Positions 1-7,938 of a DNA stretch of 64,000 nt are shown in pieces (the first letter of the stretch is position 1; each line of letters opens with the position of its first letter). The DNA is from CAZZNQ01 sp964655775 (GTDB taxonomy: Bacteria; Planctomycetota; Brocadiia; SM23-32). The position numbers were made by a program, and so were the translations under genes. Location of the stretch: NCBI GenBank assembly GCA_964655775.1, contig CAZZNQ010000002.1, forward strand, positions 1 through 64,000, read 5' to 3'. Below the pieces are notes generated by a model that saw only the letters and a program-made list of their open reading frames with translations, did not search any database and was not told the origin of the DNA.

Positions 1-1
1 A

Positions 2-1363
2 ACCCAGGTTGTCCGGTTCGGGCACGTCGTCCGGGAAAGCGGCACCGAGTACTACGCCATGCTTGAAGGCGAGCCGACGATCGTCCGCGTGCCCGGCGAG
101 CTTCTCGACTCGGTCCGAAAGACGCCGGAAGACCTTCGCTCCAGGAGCGTTTCCGACGCCACTCCGTTCGACGTGATGTCCGTCGAAATCGCCGGCCCGG
201 GAGCGGGGCTTTCCTTACGCAAGGAAGCCTATGATTGGGCCATCGCCGGGGACGACCCGAGGCCCGGAGACAACCAGCGCATCGAGGATTTCATACGGGA
301 CCTCAAGGAGACTAGGGTTACGGACTTTGTTGCGGATTTTCCGGAGAATCTCGCTCAATACGGGCTGAGCGAAGATGAGCGCACGACCGTGAGATTCGCC
401 GACGACGAAAGCGAGACACTTACGGAGGTCCTGTTCGGCTCCACCACTGCCGACGGGGAGTCGATACACGTGATGCGACCCGGTTACCCGCCGGTGCTGC
501 TGCTCCCCGCCGACGGCATACCGGAAGCGTTGCAGCAGGGGCGGCTGGCCTTCATGGATCGCTCGCTCGCCCAGGCCGCTGCCCGGTCGGCATTGCGGGT
601 GAGTATACGGAGCGGGGATGAGACTCAGGTGTGCGCAAGAGAGAATGCCGACGCGGACTGGAAGCTCCTGGAGCCAGTCTCGGGCGAAGCCGACGACGAA
701 GCCGTCCGCGACATCCTGACTGACTTCGCGAACCTGCGGGCGGAGCGCTGGATAGCGGAAGCACCCGACGACCTTGCTGGGTACGGTCTGGCCGAACCAG
801 CCCGAACTATCGCGGTTAGCTATGGCAGCGGCGACGACGCGGAGACTTCCATGCTGAGCATCGGTTCGACCGTCGAGGGCGCCTCCTCGCAACGCTACGC
901 TTCTCTGCAGGGCGACGACCGTATCTTCGTGGTGGGTGAACCGCTCATCGAGCACGCACAGGCGCAGCTCGCATCCAAGGTCATCTGTCGCGCCGAAGGC
1001 ATCGAATCGTTGAAGCTCAGCGGCGAGGCCGCGAACGCGGCTTTCCGCCTCACCGATGCCGGCTGGATCGATTCAGCAGATGCTCCCCGCGAGGACGTCG
1101 AGCGCGCGGTCCGCATGCTGGAAGAGCTAGAGGGCCTCCGTGTCGTGGACTACACGGACAAGAACTCGGTGCAGTACGGCTTCGACCGCCCGTATCTCGT
1201 CATTGAGATCGACGAGGCCGAAGCGAAAGGCAAACGCATCGTCATCGGAGGCACGACGGATGACGGCAACCGCTACTCAAGAAGTTCGCAGACGGGATTC
1301 GTTGTTGTGGCGGCCGCCGAAGACGTAGGTGCCCTTGCGCGTCTGGCGGGCACACCGGAGTGA
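2..1363 (+). CDS. DUF4340-domain protein, 5' end cut by window
   Basis: The reading frame is open from base 2, so the true start lies left of the window. About 453 residues are visible. The protein repeats a module in which an acidic stretch is followed by an FGS/IGS/IGG-type turn and a strand ending in a hydrophobic VVxP-like segment; modules are centred near residues 140, 285 and 415. This is the pattern of DUF4340, a beta-rich extracytoplasmic domain often found next to GldG/ABC-2-type gliding or transport genes, which would be upstream and are not visible. A Leu-Arg-Ser-Arg motif after the first module is typical of the family. No biochemical function is known. It is not obviously linked to the EPS genes. 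The family call is fairly secure; the role is unknown. Confidence 0.75.
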   Translation, partial: TQVVRFGHVVRESGTEYYAMLEGEPTIVRVPGELLDSVRKTPEDLRSRSVSDATPFDVMSVEIAGPGAGLSLRKEAYDWAIAGDDPRPGDNQRIEDFIRDLKETRVTDFVADFPENLAQYGLSEDERTTVRFADDESETLTEVLFGSTTADGESIHVMRPGYPPVLLLPADGIPEALQQGRLAFMDRSLAQAAARSALRVSIRSGDETQVCARENADADWKLLEPVSGEADDEAVRDILTDFANLRAERWIAEAPDDLAGYGLAEPARTIAVSYGSGDDAETSMLSIGSTVEGASSQRYASLQGDDRIFVVGEPLIEHAQAQLASKVICRAEGIESLKLSGEAANAAFRLTDAGWIDSADAPREDVERAVRMLEELEGLRVVDYTDKNSVQYGFDRPYLVIEIDEAEAKGKRIVIGGTTDDGNRYSRSSQTGFVVVAAAEDVGALARLAGTPE

Positions 1364-1594
1364 TATCCGCCCTGTTCTTTCGCTTGCCCACCGTCCTTTG
1401 ACGCGGGCGCCAGGGGCGGGTATACAGGGGGGCCCTTTGCAGCAGAAGCACGCCCAGATCGCCAGAAACCAGATGAGACGCTCACCAATCGCCCATCCGG
1501 GAAAGCTCTGTGCGGAGCACTGAGTGGAGAGCCCGAGAGAGATGGGACACTGAGCGGCGATCAACGCCGCGCACCAGACTGGGAGGAAAAGCCG

Positions 1595-2347
1595 ATGGCA
1601 CGCATACCGATCGCGCTTCAGTTGTTCTCCGTGCGCAAAGAGTGCGCGAAGGACCTGGAGAATACGCTCCGGGCCGTCGCCCAGATGGGCTACGAGGGAG
1701 TCGAGTTCGCCGGATACCATGACCATTCCGCATCCGACCTGGAGAAGATGCTCGACGATTGCGGCCTCCAGGTGGTCGGCTCACACCTGGGCATCCAGCT
1801 TCTGGACGACGAGGTCCTGGAACGCACGGCCGCCTTCGAGGAGGAGCTTGGCAACCGCTACCTCGTGGTTCCGGGGCTGCCGGCGTCCATGACCGCGAGC
1901 CGCGAGGACTGGCTCCGGACGGCAGACCGGTTCTCAGCGCTGGCAGATGCGTTGGCCGTCCGCGGCATGCGGGTGGGCTACCACAACCATATCGTCGAGT
2001 TCACGCCGATGGACGGCGAGCTGCCCTGGGACATCTTCTTTGGCAACACGTCTCCCGACGTCATCATGCAGGTGGACACCGGCAACGCAATGCACGGCGG
2101 CGGGGATCCCGTGCCCTGTGTTGAGCGGTACCCGGGCCGTGCCACAACCGTCCACCTCAAGGAGTTCTCGAAGTCCGATCCGGATGCCCTGATCGGCGAT
2201 GGTGATATGGAATGGCAACGCTTCTTCGACTTGTGCGAGACCGTCGGCGGAACCGAGTGGTACATCGTGGAACAGGAGAGTGAAGCTCACAACCCGCTGG
2301 ACTGCGTCGCCCGGTGCCTGGAGAATCTACGCGCGATTGGCAAATAG
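1595..2347 (+). CDS. Sugar phosphate isomerase/epimerase (xylose isomerase-like TIM barrel)
   Basis: A 250-residue protein of the AP-endonuclease-2/xylose-isomerase-like TIM barrel family. The metal-site motifs are in the usual order: the strand-1 start IALQLFSVR, YHNH near residue 129, QVDTGNA near 159, HLKE near 187 and a late VEQE near 227. Length matches the family. A GGGAGGAA ribosome site at 1581-1588 fixes the ATG. These enzymes interconvert keto and aldo sugars or inositol derivatives, and the substrate cannot be read from sequence. It is followed after 51 bp by a UroD-like methyltransferase on the same strand; the two may form a small catabolic unit separate from the EPS cluster. Confidence 0.85.
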   Translation: MARIPIALQLFSVRKECAKDLENTLRAVAQMGYEGVEFAGYHDHSASDLEKMLDDCGLQVVGSHLGIQLLDDEVLERTAAFEEELGNRYLVVPGLPASMTASREDWLRTADRFSALADALAVRGMRVGYHNHIVEFTPMDGELPWDIFFGNTSPDVIMQVDTGNAMHGGGDPVPCVERYPGRATTVHLKEFSKSDPDALIGDGDMEWQRFFDLCETVGGTEWYIVEQESEAHNPLDCVARCLENLRAIGK

Positions 2348-2398
2348 CCGCCGAGTCGCATCTCACTGTCCCCCTGCAGCCAGCGTCATTTCACCATC

Positions 2399-3376
2399 AT
2401 GCGCCTATCGAACTACATACAGGAACTCGGCCGGACCCCTGTCATCCCGCTCATGGGGTATCCCGGCGCCCAGATCACCCGCACGAGCATCAAGCTGAAC
2501 GAGTTCAACTGGGGCGTACACGCATGGAGCCTCCAGACGCTGTACCGAAGGTTCCGTCCGGACGGCATTTTCACGCTAATGGACCTAGCCATAGAAGCAA
2601 GCGGCATGGGCCTCCAGGTGCGCTTCCCCTTGGATGAAAGTCCCAGCGTCGAGATCCATCCGGTCAGCACCGAGGCGGACCTCGACCAGTTCAAGGCGGT
2701 GGACGTCCTCAAAGACGGTCGGGCATATGCTTTCATCCAGACCCTGACCCAACTGGAGTCCATTCTGCCGTCCGGGGTGCTCAGGGGAGGCTACGTTAGC
2801 GGACCGTTCACGTTGGCCGGGCTGCTCTGCGGCGCGAACGATATAAGCCTGAATGTGCTCCTCGACCCCGAACTGGTGTTCCGGACACTGGAGCTGGCGA
2901 CCAGCGTCGTGACAAGGTACGCGCTCGCTCTGGAATCGGCTGGCGCCCAGATGATAATGATTCTGGACCCGACGGCGTCCGTTCTGGGGCCGAAGCACTA
3001 CCAGGAGTTCGCCGGTCGCTTCGCCTCGATTATCATATCGGCCCTGCAGGAGGCCGCCCCGATCTACCACGTCTGCGGCGATACGACGCATCTTCTTGAG
3101 CACTTCGGTCGCCTCGGCGCCGCGCTGAGCCTCGATTCGCCTGTTGATCTTGCGAAGGCGGCGCAGCAGCTTCCGCCGGACGTCGTGGTGATGGGGAACA
3201 TCCATCCCGTGCAGACCTTGCTCAAGAAGTCGCCCGAGGAAGTGCGCCAGGCCGTGCTTCGGCTTCGGGAGAGCATGGCCCCCTATCCCAACTTCATCCT
3301 CTCCAGCGGGTGCGACATACCGGCCGACGTACCGCCTGAGAACCTGGAGGCATTCGTCGCCGCGGGGCGCGAGTGA
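2399..3376 (+). CDS. Uroporphyrinogen decarboxylase-family methyltransferase (MtaA/MtbA-like)
   Basis: A 325-residue URO-D-fold protein. It has HVCGDTTHLL near residues 222-231 and SSGCDIP near 302-308, the His-x-Cys plus distal Cys arrangement that binds zinc in corrinoid:coenzyme M-type methyltransferases; haem-pathway HemE lacks it. The GPFTLAG motif near residue 137 is also typical. It therefore probably moves a methyl group from a corrinoid protein to a thiol, or demethylates a substrate, and is unlikely to act in haem synthesis. No corrinoid protein or other methyltransferase subunit is visible in this window. There is no clear ribosome site before the ATG, so translation may depend on the upstream isomerase gene. 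Confidence 0.8.
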   Translation: MRLSNYIQELGRTPVIPLMGYPGAQITRTSIKLNEFNWGVHAWSLQTLYRRFRPDGIFTLMDLAIEASGMGLQVRFPLDESPSVEIHPVSTEADLDQFKAVDVLKDGRAYAFIQTLTQLESILPSGVLRGGYVSGPFTLAGLLCGANDISLNVLLDPELVFRTLELATSVVTRYALALESAGAQMIMILDPTASVLGPKHYQEFAGRFASIIISALQEAAPIYHVCGDTTHLLEHFGRLGAALSLDSPVDLAKAAQQLPPDVVVMGNIHPVQTLLKKSPEEVRQAVLRLRESMAPYPNFILSSGCDIPADVPPENLEAFVAAGRE

Positions 3377-3500
3377 CGGGCAGATGGCCCCATCGCTCAC
3401 TCTTGAATCACGCTGCCTCCCCCGCTATCTATAGGTGACCTAATCGGGTTGCCTTGCGACGTATGACCATCCCCGGGGAATCAACGAGAGAACAGCAATC

Positions 3501-5054
3501 ATGGCGACGGAAGCGCAACAAGTAGTCCTCACCTATAACGGCATCGACGGCGCGTGCGCGGCGGCCGCCGTGCTCCTCCGCCATCCCGACTCGCTCGTCG
3601 AAATCACCAGCGCCGCCCGGATCGCCCAAACTCTTCGCTCGGTTTCGGAGGAAATGGCGCCCGGCTGCTGCGTGCACGTCTGCGGACTCGGCGTGGCGTG
3701 CTCTTGGGAGGAGCTTGAGGGCGCACTGGCGAGATTGGTGGAGAATGGGTCACGCGCTGTCTGGTATTGCGGGCGCGGTTACCTGGATGATCTGGCCGAT
3801 AGGTTGCCGACCCGTTGCACTCCGGTCCTGGAGAGGGCTGAGACCAACACTGGGGCCGTCTGCCAGGCCCTGCAGGTGAGCCAGGATCCCAGGGCCGATA
3901 TGCTGCTGTCCCTTGCTCGACAGGATCCCAATATCGGCCTCGACGCAGCGGACCCCACCCATGAGGAGGCATTCTGGATCGACCTGATAAACGCTTCGGT
4001 CGCCCAGTATTTCAAGTACCAGGACGAGAATACCTATGCTGATGCCATCCGCAACCTTGCAGCGGGAGTCCGTACACAGGAACACGAGAAGCTGGTGACG
4101 GTCTTTCGTCGGGCAGGCTATCGCTACGTGCTGTGGGGGAAGTCGACCACCATGCAGGACCTGCGCCGGAACATCGCGGCGTTTGGCGCCGTCGACGAGC
4201 CTGTGCTGATCACCGGAGAATCAGGCGTCGGAAAGGAATACGTCGCCCATCTGTTACATGAACGCAGCGAGCGAGCGATGGGACCGTTCGTTGCCGTAAA
4301 CTGTGCTCTGTTCGCGGGCAACGTTGGCCTGGCCAACTCCGTCCTGTTTGGGCACGTGGAAGGAGCATTCACAGGCGCTGCGAAGGAGCGGAGCGGCGCT
4401 TTCGTGAGCGCCGACAGCGGCATTCTTTTCCTGGATGAGCTGGCCGATCTGCCGGCAGAAGTCCAGGCGAAGTTGTTGCGCGTGGTCGAGGACGGCTGGC
4501 TGACACCGGAGGGTTCGGACACACCGCGCAAGGTGGACGTGCGGATACTGGCCGCGACCAATGCCGAGCTGCCCGACCGCGTGCGTGCCGGTCGGTTTCG
4601 TGCGGACCTGTTCCACAGACTCGATGTGCTCCATCTGCAAGTGCCCCCGTTGCGGAGACATGCGGAGGACATCCCCGCCATCATCGAGCGGTTCCGTGAC
4701 GCGACCGGAATTGGACTTCCCGAGGGAAAGTCGACCAAGGCGGACATGGACCGTCTGGCCGGTTTCGATTGGCCCGGGAACGTGCGGCAGCTCATCAAGG
4801 TGCTCAAGCGCGTTCACTATTTGGGACGCCCGCTCTCCCTGGTACTGGACGAGGAGCGCGCGCTCAGCAACGGGAAAGAGAGCGAGGGAGGATGGTGGCC
4901 GGGCGCCCCGGATGAGATTCGGCCGATCCGGCAAGTGCAATCCGAGTATGCCAGACGAGCGCTGGCGTTGAACAAGGGGAACTACACGGCAACGGCGAAG
5001 CAACTGGGGATAGCCGCGAACACTTTGAGGTCCTACGTCAGTCGGTCTGAGTGA
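3501..5054 (+). CDS. Sigma54 activator with N-terminal degenerate DHH-phosphoesterase-like domain
   Basis: A 517-residue protein. Residues 235-450 are a complete sigma54-interacting AAA+ domain: Walker A GESGVGKE (239-246), GAFTGA loop (288-293), Walker B ILFLDEL (308-314) and WPGNVRQ (424-430). A Fis-type helix-turn-helix lies at about 478-515. The first 200 residues are not a receiver, GAF or PAS domain. They begin VVLTYNGIDGACAAAAVLL, like motif I of DHH-family phosphoesterases, then have VHVCGLGV where motif II would be and VWYCGRGYLDDL where the DHH triplet normally sits, followed by a helical stretch like the DHH linker. The metal-binding Asp and His residues are mostly lost, so this looks like a ligand sensor (inference). 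The gene ends inside the 3' end of the convergent acyltransferase gene, overlapping by 17 nt. Confidence 0.8.
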   Translation: MATEAQQVVLTYNGIDGACAAAAVLLRHPDSLVEITSAARIAQTLRSVSEEMAPGCCVHVCGLGVACSWEELEGALARLVENGSRAVWYCGRGYLDDLADRLPTRCTPVLERAETNTGAVCQALQVSQDPRADMLLSLARQDPNIGLDAADPTHEEAFWIDLINASVAQYFKYQDENTYADAIRNLAAGVRTQEHEKLVTVFRRAGYRYVLWGKSTTMQDLRRNIAAFGAVDEPVLITGESGVGKEYVAHLLHERSERAMGPFVAVNCALFAGNVGLANSVLFGHVEGAFTGAAKERSGAFVSADSGILFLDELADLPAEVQAKLLRVVEDGWLTPEGSDTPRKVDVRILAATNAELPDRVRAGRFRADLFHRLDVLHLQVPPLRRHAEDIPAIIERFRDATGIGLPEGKSTKADMDRLAGFDWPGNVRQLIKVLKRVHYLGRPLSLVLDEERALSNGKESEGGWWPGAPDEIRPIRQVQSEYARRALALNKGNYTATAKQLGIAANTLRSYVSRSE

Positions 5055-5967
5055 CCTGAGCGCACCACTGGTCCCACGGGGCACTCGGATAGGCGGATCT
5101 GAGGCATTCGACCATATCAGGCGACAGTCCGGCCAGCATCCGGCTGCGATCAAGGAGGAAATAGCGGATGTCGTCCGAGGTCGGGACGTAGCTCGATCTG
5201 AGTTCCTCCAGCGGAACGCGGTCCCGGAAGAACTGCGCCAGAAGCTCCTCGTTACCCTCGCACTGCTCACGGACGTGATCAAGGTCCAGCCGCTTAGCTA
5301 GAGCGGGGTTTTCTCGCACGCTGGGATACCGCCTGAGCGGGCCCAAGTCCTGGAACAGAAGACCGCGCCGGTAGTATGACTCGTGCCGCGGGTTGATCGT
5401 AATGCACAGGTCGTTGGCTTCCAGCAGGAGAGAGGCATAGTCGAACACGTACTTCATCAGCAGCAGGAGCATCGGCAGCGTGCGGCTCATCTCACGCCGA
5501 CGGTCCGCCAGCATCGTCACCTCCGCGAGCTTCCGCCCCTTGCGGCGCAGGCGGTCCAGCTCGGGCCTGTATATCTGGTCCATTGGCAGCCCGCACGGCG
5601 AGTCGGGCACAACCGATACCGTGGCGATCACGCGGTCTGCTAGCATGCTGACAAAGGTGGCGCTGCGCGGCAGCAGGTTGTACGGGGTGAAGCGCATCTC
5701 GGAGGGGTTATGGTCTATGTAGCCTCTCTGCAGATAGCTGACATAGACCAGATGGTATGCCTGCTGCAGCTCGACCCGCGAGGCGGCCGGACGCACATGG
5801 ACCGCTTCGGATATGCCGCACCGCGCATCACGTGCCATATTATGAGTTCCACCGACCTTGGCACCCGCCCAGGGGGCACAGACGGTGTGCTCGTCCTGTT
5901 GTTCGTCTCCGGACGACCGTCTACGTTCACAAACCGGTATCCGGTCTTTCCGCCACAGCAGCTTCAC
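5038..5967 (-). CDS. FeeM-type acyltransferase, PEP-CTERM/exosortase-associated
   Basis: 309 residues if the GTG at 5967 is used; this start has a strong ribosome site (AAAAGGGAGT, reverse complement of 5971-5980). An internal ATG at 5838, giving a protein that begins MARDARCG, is an alternative because the first 43 residues look poorly conserved. The core has the FeeM/N-acyl amino acid synthase GNAT layout: YVSYLQRGYI near residue 75, FTPYNLLPRSATFVS near 95, AEVTMLADRR near 150 and a long C-terminal helical half. Family members use acyl-ACP to N-acylate an amino acid or amine, and a subfamily accompanies exosortase loci. It sits tail to tail with the DHH-sigma54 gene. The family call is good; the acceptor is unknown. 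Confidence 0.75.
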   Translation of the reverse strand: MKLLWRKDRIPVCERRRSSGDEQQDEHTVCAPWAGAKVGGTHNMARDARCGISEAVHVRPAASRVELQQAYHLVYVSYLQRGYIDHNPSEMRFTPYNLLPRSATFVSMLADRVIATVSVVPDSPCGLPMDQIYRPELDRLRRKGRKLAEVTMLADRRREMSRTLPMLLLLMKYVFDYASLLLEANDLCITINPRHESYYRRGLLFQDLGPLRRYPSVRENPALAKRLDLDHVREQCEGNEELLAQFFRDRVPLEELRSSYVPTSDDIRYFLLDRSRMLAGLSPDMVECLRSAYPSAPWDQWCAQVTQTD

Positions 5968-6272
5968 TGCACTCCCTTTTACTGTACCTCGCCCAAAATG
6001 ACAAGCTCCTCGCTAGAGCCCGTGCAGAAACCGTACCGCTCGCAAATCGAAAATGGTAAATCGAGTGCGGCCATGGAACAGCCTTGGACCCGCACTGGCC
6101 ATAGGCACCGGGGCACAGGGCCTGCACGCGCTGGAAGGCAAGTTCTTCGGGCTCCCCGCGGACCTCGCCATATCCCCGATGTGTTGTGTCCATTTCCCGC
6201 GACATGCACCGAAAACGCAACAGAGAAGCAGAGCGTTGCCGAAATCGGAGGGCACATCGCGGGTGGGCGAAT

Positions 6273-6289
6273 GCGACACTCCGTGTTGC
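6273..6289. promoter_or_regulatory. Inverted repeat, likely enhancer site (UAS) for a sigma54 activator
   Basis: GCGACAC-TCC-GTGTTGC forms 7-bp arms with one mismatch around a 3-bp centre. It lies 158 bp upstream of the sigma54 promoter at 6447, a normal enhancer distance. The same arms and spacing recur as CAACAC-GCC-GTGTTG before the sigma54 promoter at 54612. The shared site supports one regulator, probably PrsR; the assignment is inferred. Confidence 0.6.
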
Positions 6290-6446
6290 CGTGCGACAAC
6301 ACTTGCTTGCGCAATGGACTCACCTCGGGCTTGTCGGGGCCGTTGGCCCCGGGTGATGGGCGGCGCAGCGTAACGTGCGACTGCCTCCTTTACCTATTGA
6401 GTATCAGCCCTGTCACGCAGAAAGGCCGACAAGTGGGGAATACGCG

Positions 6447-6462
6447 TGGCATAGTGTTTGCG
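6447..6462 (+). promoter_or_regulatory. Sigma54 (-24/-12) promoter
   Basis: TGGCATAGTGTTTGCG matches TGGCAY-R-N4-TTGC, with 12 bp from the GG of the -24 box to the GC of the -12 box. Only the last, weakly conserved base differs. The start codon of the degenerate activator gene is 73 bp downstream. It belongs to a set of four similar elements in this window. Confidence 0.75.
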
Positions 6463-6486
6463 ACACGCTAGGTAAGTCTGAGTCTT

Positions 6487-6508
6487 ACTCCTTCAGGAGT
6501 TGTTTTTT
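6487..6508 (+). promoter_or_regulatory. Leader hairpin followed by T-run (weak attenuator-like element)
   Basis: ACTCCT-TC-AGGAGT followed by TGTTTTTT lies between the sigma54 promoter at 6447 and the start codon at 6535. At most 5-6 bp can pair, so the structure is weak. It could act as a poor terminator or attenuator, or be chance. Confidence 0.3.
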
Positions 6509-6534
6509 CCAGGTCGAGTGATCGGGACTATCAG

Positions 6535-7863
6535 ATGGTGCCTTCCGCTATACTCTGTCTGACAACCGACCAAGACACGGTAACTGCGCTGGACCGGGCG
6601 ACGGCGCGCCTGGGTACTGAAAGCCAGGTGGCGGCCTCCCTCCCGGAGGCCGCGTGGCTGCTGAAGCAGCGGCCGTTCGATGCGGTACTGGTCCAGGTGG
6701 ACTGCCCGGCCTGTGGCTTGCCCATCCAAGTGAAGGATATCCTTAAGAGGGACGGCAATCCGCCGGTCTTTGCCCTGAGCAGAAAGAACTCGATTCGGGA
6801 GGCCGTGCTGGCAGTGAGGGCCGGTGCCGCCGACTACGTACCTCTGAGCGACGACGACGACTCAACGCTGCAGAACCTGCTGGCGCAGGTATCCAGCCGA
6901 CGCACCAGCGCGCAGAGCGTGCTTTCGCCGCACAGCGACCGGTCCGAGCGTCTGAACGGTTTCGTCACGGCGGACCATCGGACGATTGAAGCCTGCGACA
7001 TGCTCTTGCATCTGGCTGCCTGCGACGCGGTCGCCCTGCTCACCGGCGAACCGGGCACCGGCAAGTCGATGCTTGCGCGGCTACTGCATGAGAACTCCAA
7101 GGAGACCCCGACCGCCCCCTTTGTGGTGGTGAATGCAAGCGCGCACTCCCGGGAGGAGATCGAGCGCGTTCTGGTCGGGTCCGCCACAGGGAGGGGCGTG
7201 GCGGGTGCCGCCCCCCCCGAAGGCAAGTTTCGTCTTGCAAAAGGGGGCACGCTTCTGGTAAAAGGCTTGGGCAGTGTGACCGATGTTGTCTGCGACGTGA
7301 TTGGCAGGTCGGCCTCGCGTAGCGCCACGGCCTTAGGAGTGGACGTACGGGTCATCATTGCCGCCTGCATGGACAATTGCAGCAGGACGGAGTTGTGCGG
7401 TCGGCCGTTGGTTCGCGTCCACGTGCCCGCATTGCGCGAGCGGATCATTGATGTTCCGCTGCTGGCTAGGCACTTCTGTCGGCAGTTCGCCGCGCGGCAC
7501 AATCGTCCCGCGCGCGACGTAGGTCCGGACGCGCTTTCGGCGCTGGTGCGATACTCATGGCCCGGAAACGTGCGAGAGATGGAGAACGCACTGGAGGCGG
7601 CCGTTATTGTGGCGGAGGCAGATGCACTTCACCTGGCCGATCTGCCTGACTCGGTTACAGCCGCCGCCTGCGACGAACTGACGGTGCTCCCGGTGGCAAT
7701 GCCCGGTTCTTCATTAAAGGACGCCTTGCGCGGTCCGGAGCGGAGACATATTCTTCGCGCATTGCGGCAGACCGACTGGAACAAGCACTCGGCCGCCCGC
7801 AAGTTGCAGATTAGCCGTTCAACCCTGTATAAGAAGATTCAGGAGTACGGCCTGGCACGTTGA
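6535..7863 (+). CDS. Degenerate sigma54-activator homolog (pseudo-receiver, inactive AAA+, intact HTH)
   Basis: 442 residues with the layout of an NtrC-type regulator but with key sites lost. The N-terminal 1-115 resemble a receiver, but the phosphoacceptor Asp is replaced (LVQVD where LLD is expected) and the late Lys is missing (DYVPL). The AAA+ region keeps Walker A GEPGTGKS (171-178) and WPGNVRE (342-348). Where GAFTGA should be there is a Gly/Ala-rich GSATGRGVAGAA, and the Walker B is GTLLVKG (238-244) with no Asp-Glu. A Fis-type HTH at 402-440 is intact. It should bind DNA but is unlikely to hydrolyse ATP or open sigma54 promoters, so it may compete with or modulate PrsR at shared sites (inference). 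Its own promoter looks sigma54-dependent. Confidence 0.8.
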   Translation: MVPSAILCLTTDQDTVTALDRATARLGTESQVAASLPEAAWLLKQRPFDAVLVQVDCPACGLPIQVKDILKRDGNPPVFALSRKNSIREAVLAVRAGAADYVPLSDDDDSTLQNLLAQVSSRRTSAQSVLSPHSDRSERLNGFVTADHRTIEACDMLLHLAACDAVALLTGEPGTGKSMLARLLHENSKETPTAPFVVVNASAHSREEIERVLVGSATGRGVAGAAPPEGKFRLAKGGTLLVKGLGSVTDVVCDVIGRSASRSATALGVDVRVIIAACMDNCSRTELCGRPLVRVHVPALRERIIDVPLLARHFCRQFAARHNRPARDVGPDALSALVRYSWPGNVREMENALEAAVIVAEADALHLADLPDSVTAAACDELTVLPVAMPGSSLKDALRGPERRHILRALRQTDWNKHSAARKLQISRSTLYKKIQEYGLAR

Positions 7864-7938
7864 GAGGGAGCTGGGAGTTGTTCTCCTGGTGCAATGAACT
7901 CAGTCGGTGTACAGACGGGTTCGTGAGGCGCTGAGAGA

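Larger units (their letters stand above)
5968..6534. other. 567-bp intergenic regulatory region
   Basis: The region lies between the leftward acyltransferase gene and the rightward degenerate activator gene. It has no convincing coding potential: the open frames crossing it start inside the acyltransferase gene antisense and have no family likeness. It holds a sigma54-type promoter at 6447-6462, an inverted-repeat activator site at 6273-6289, a further GCGACAACAC half-site just downstream of that repeat, and a short hairpin with a T-run at 6487-6508. No sigma54-type element was found facing the acyltransferase. Confidence 0.6.
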
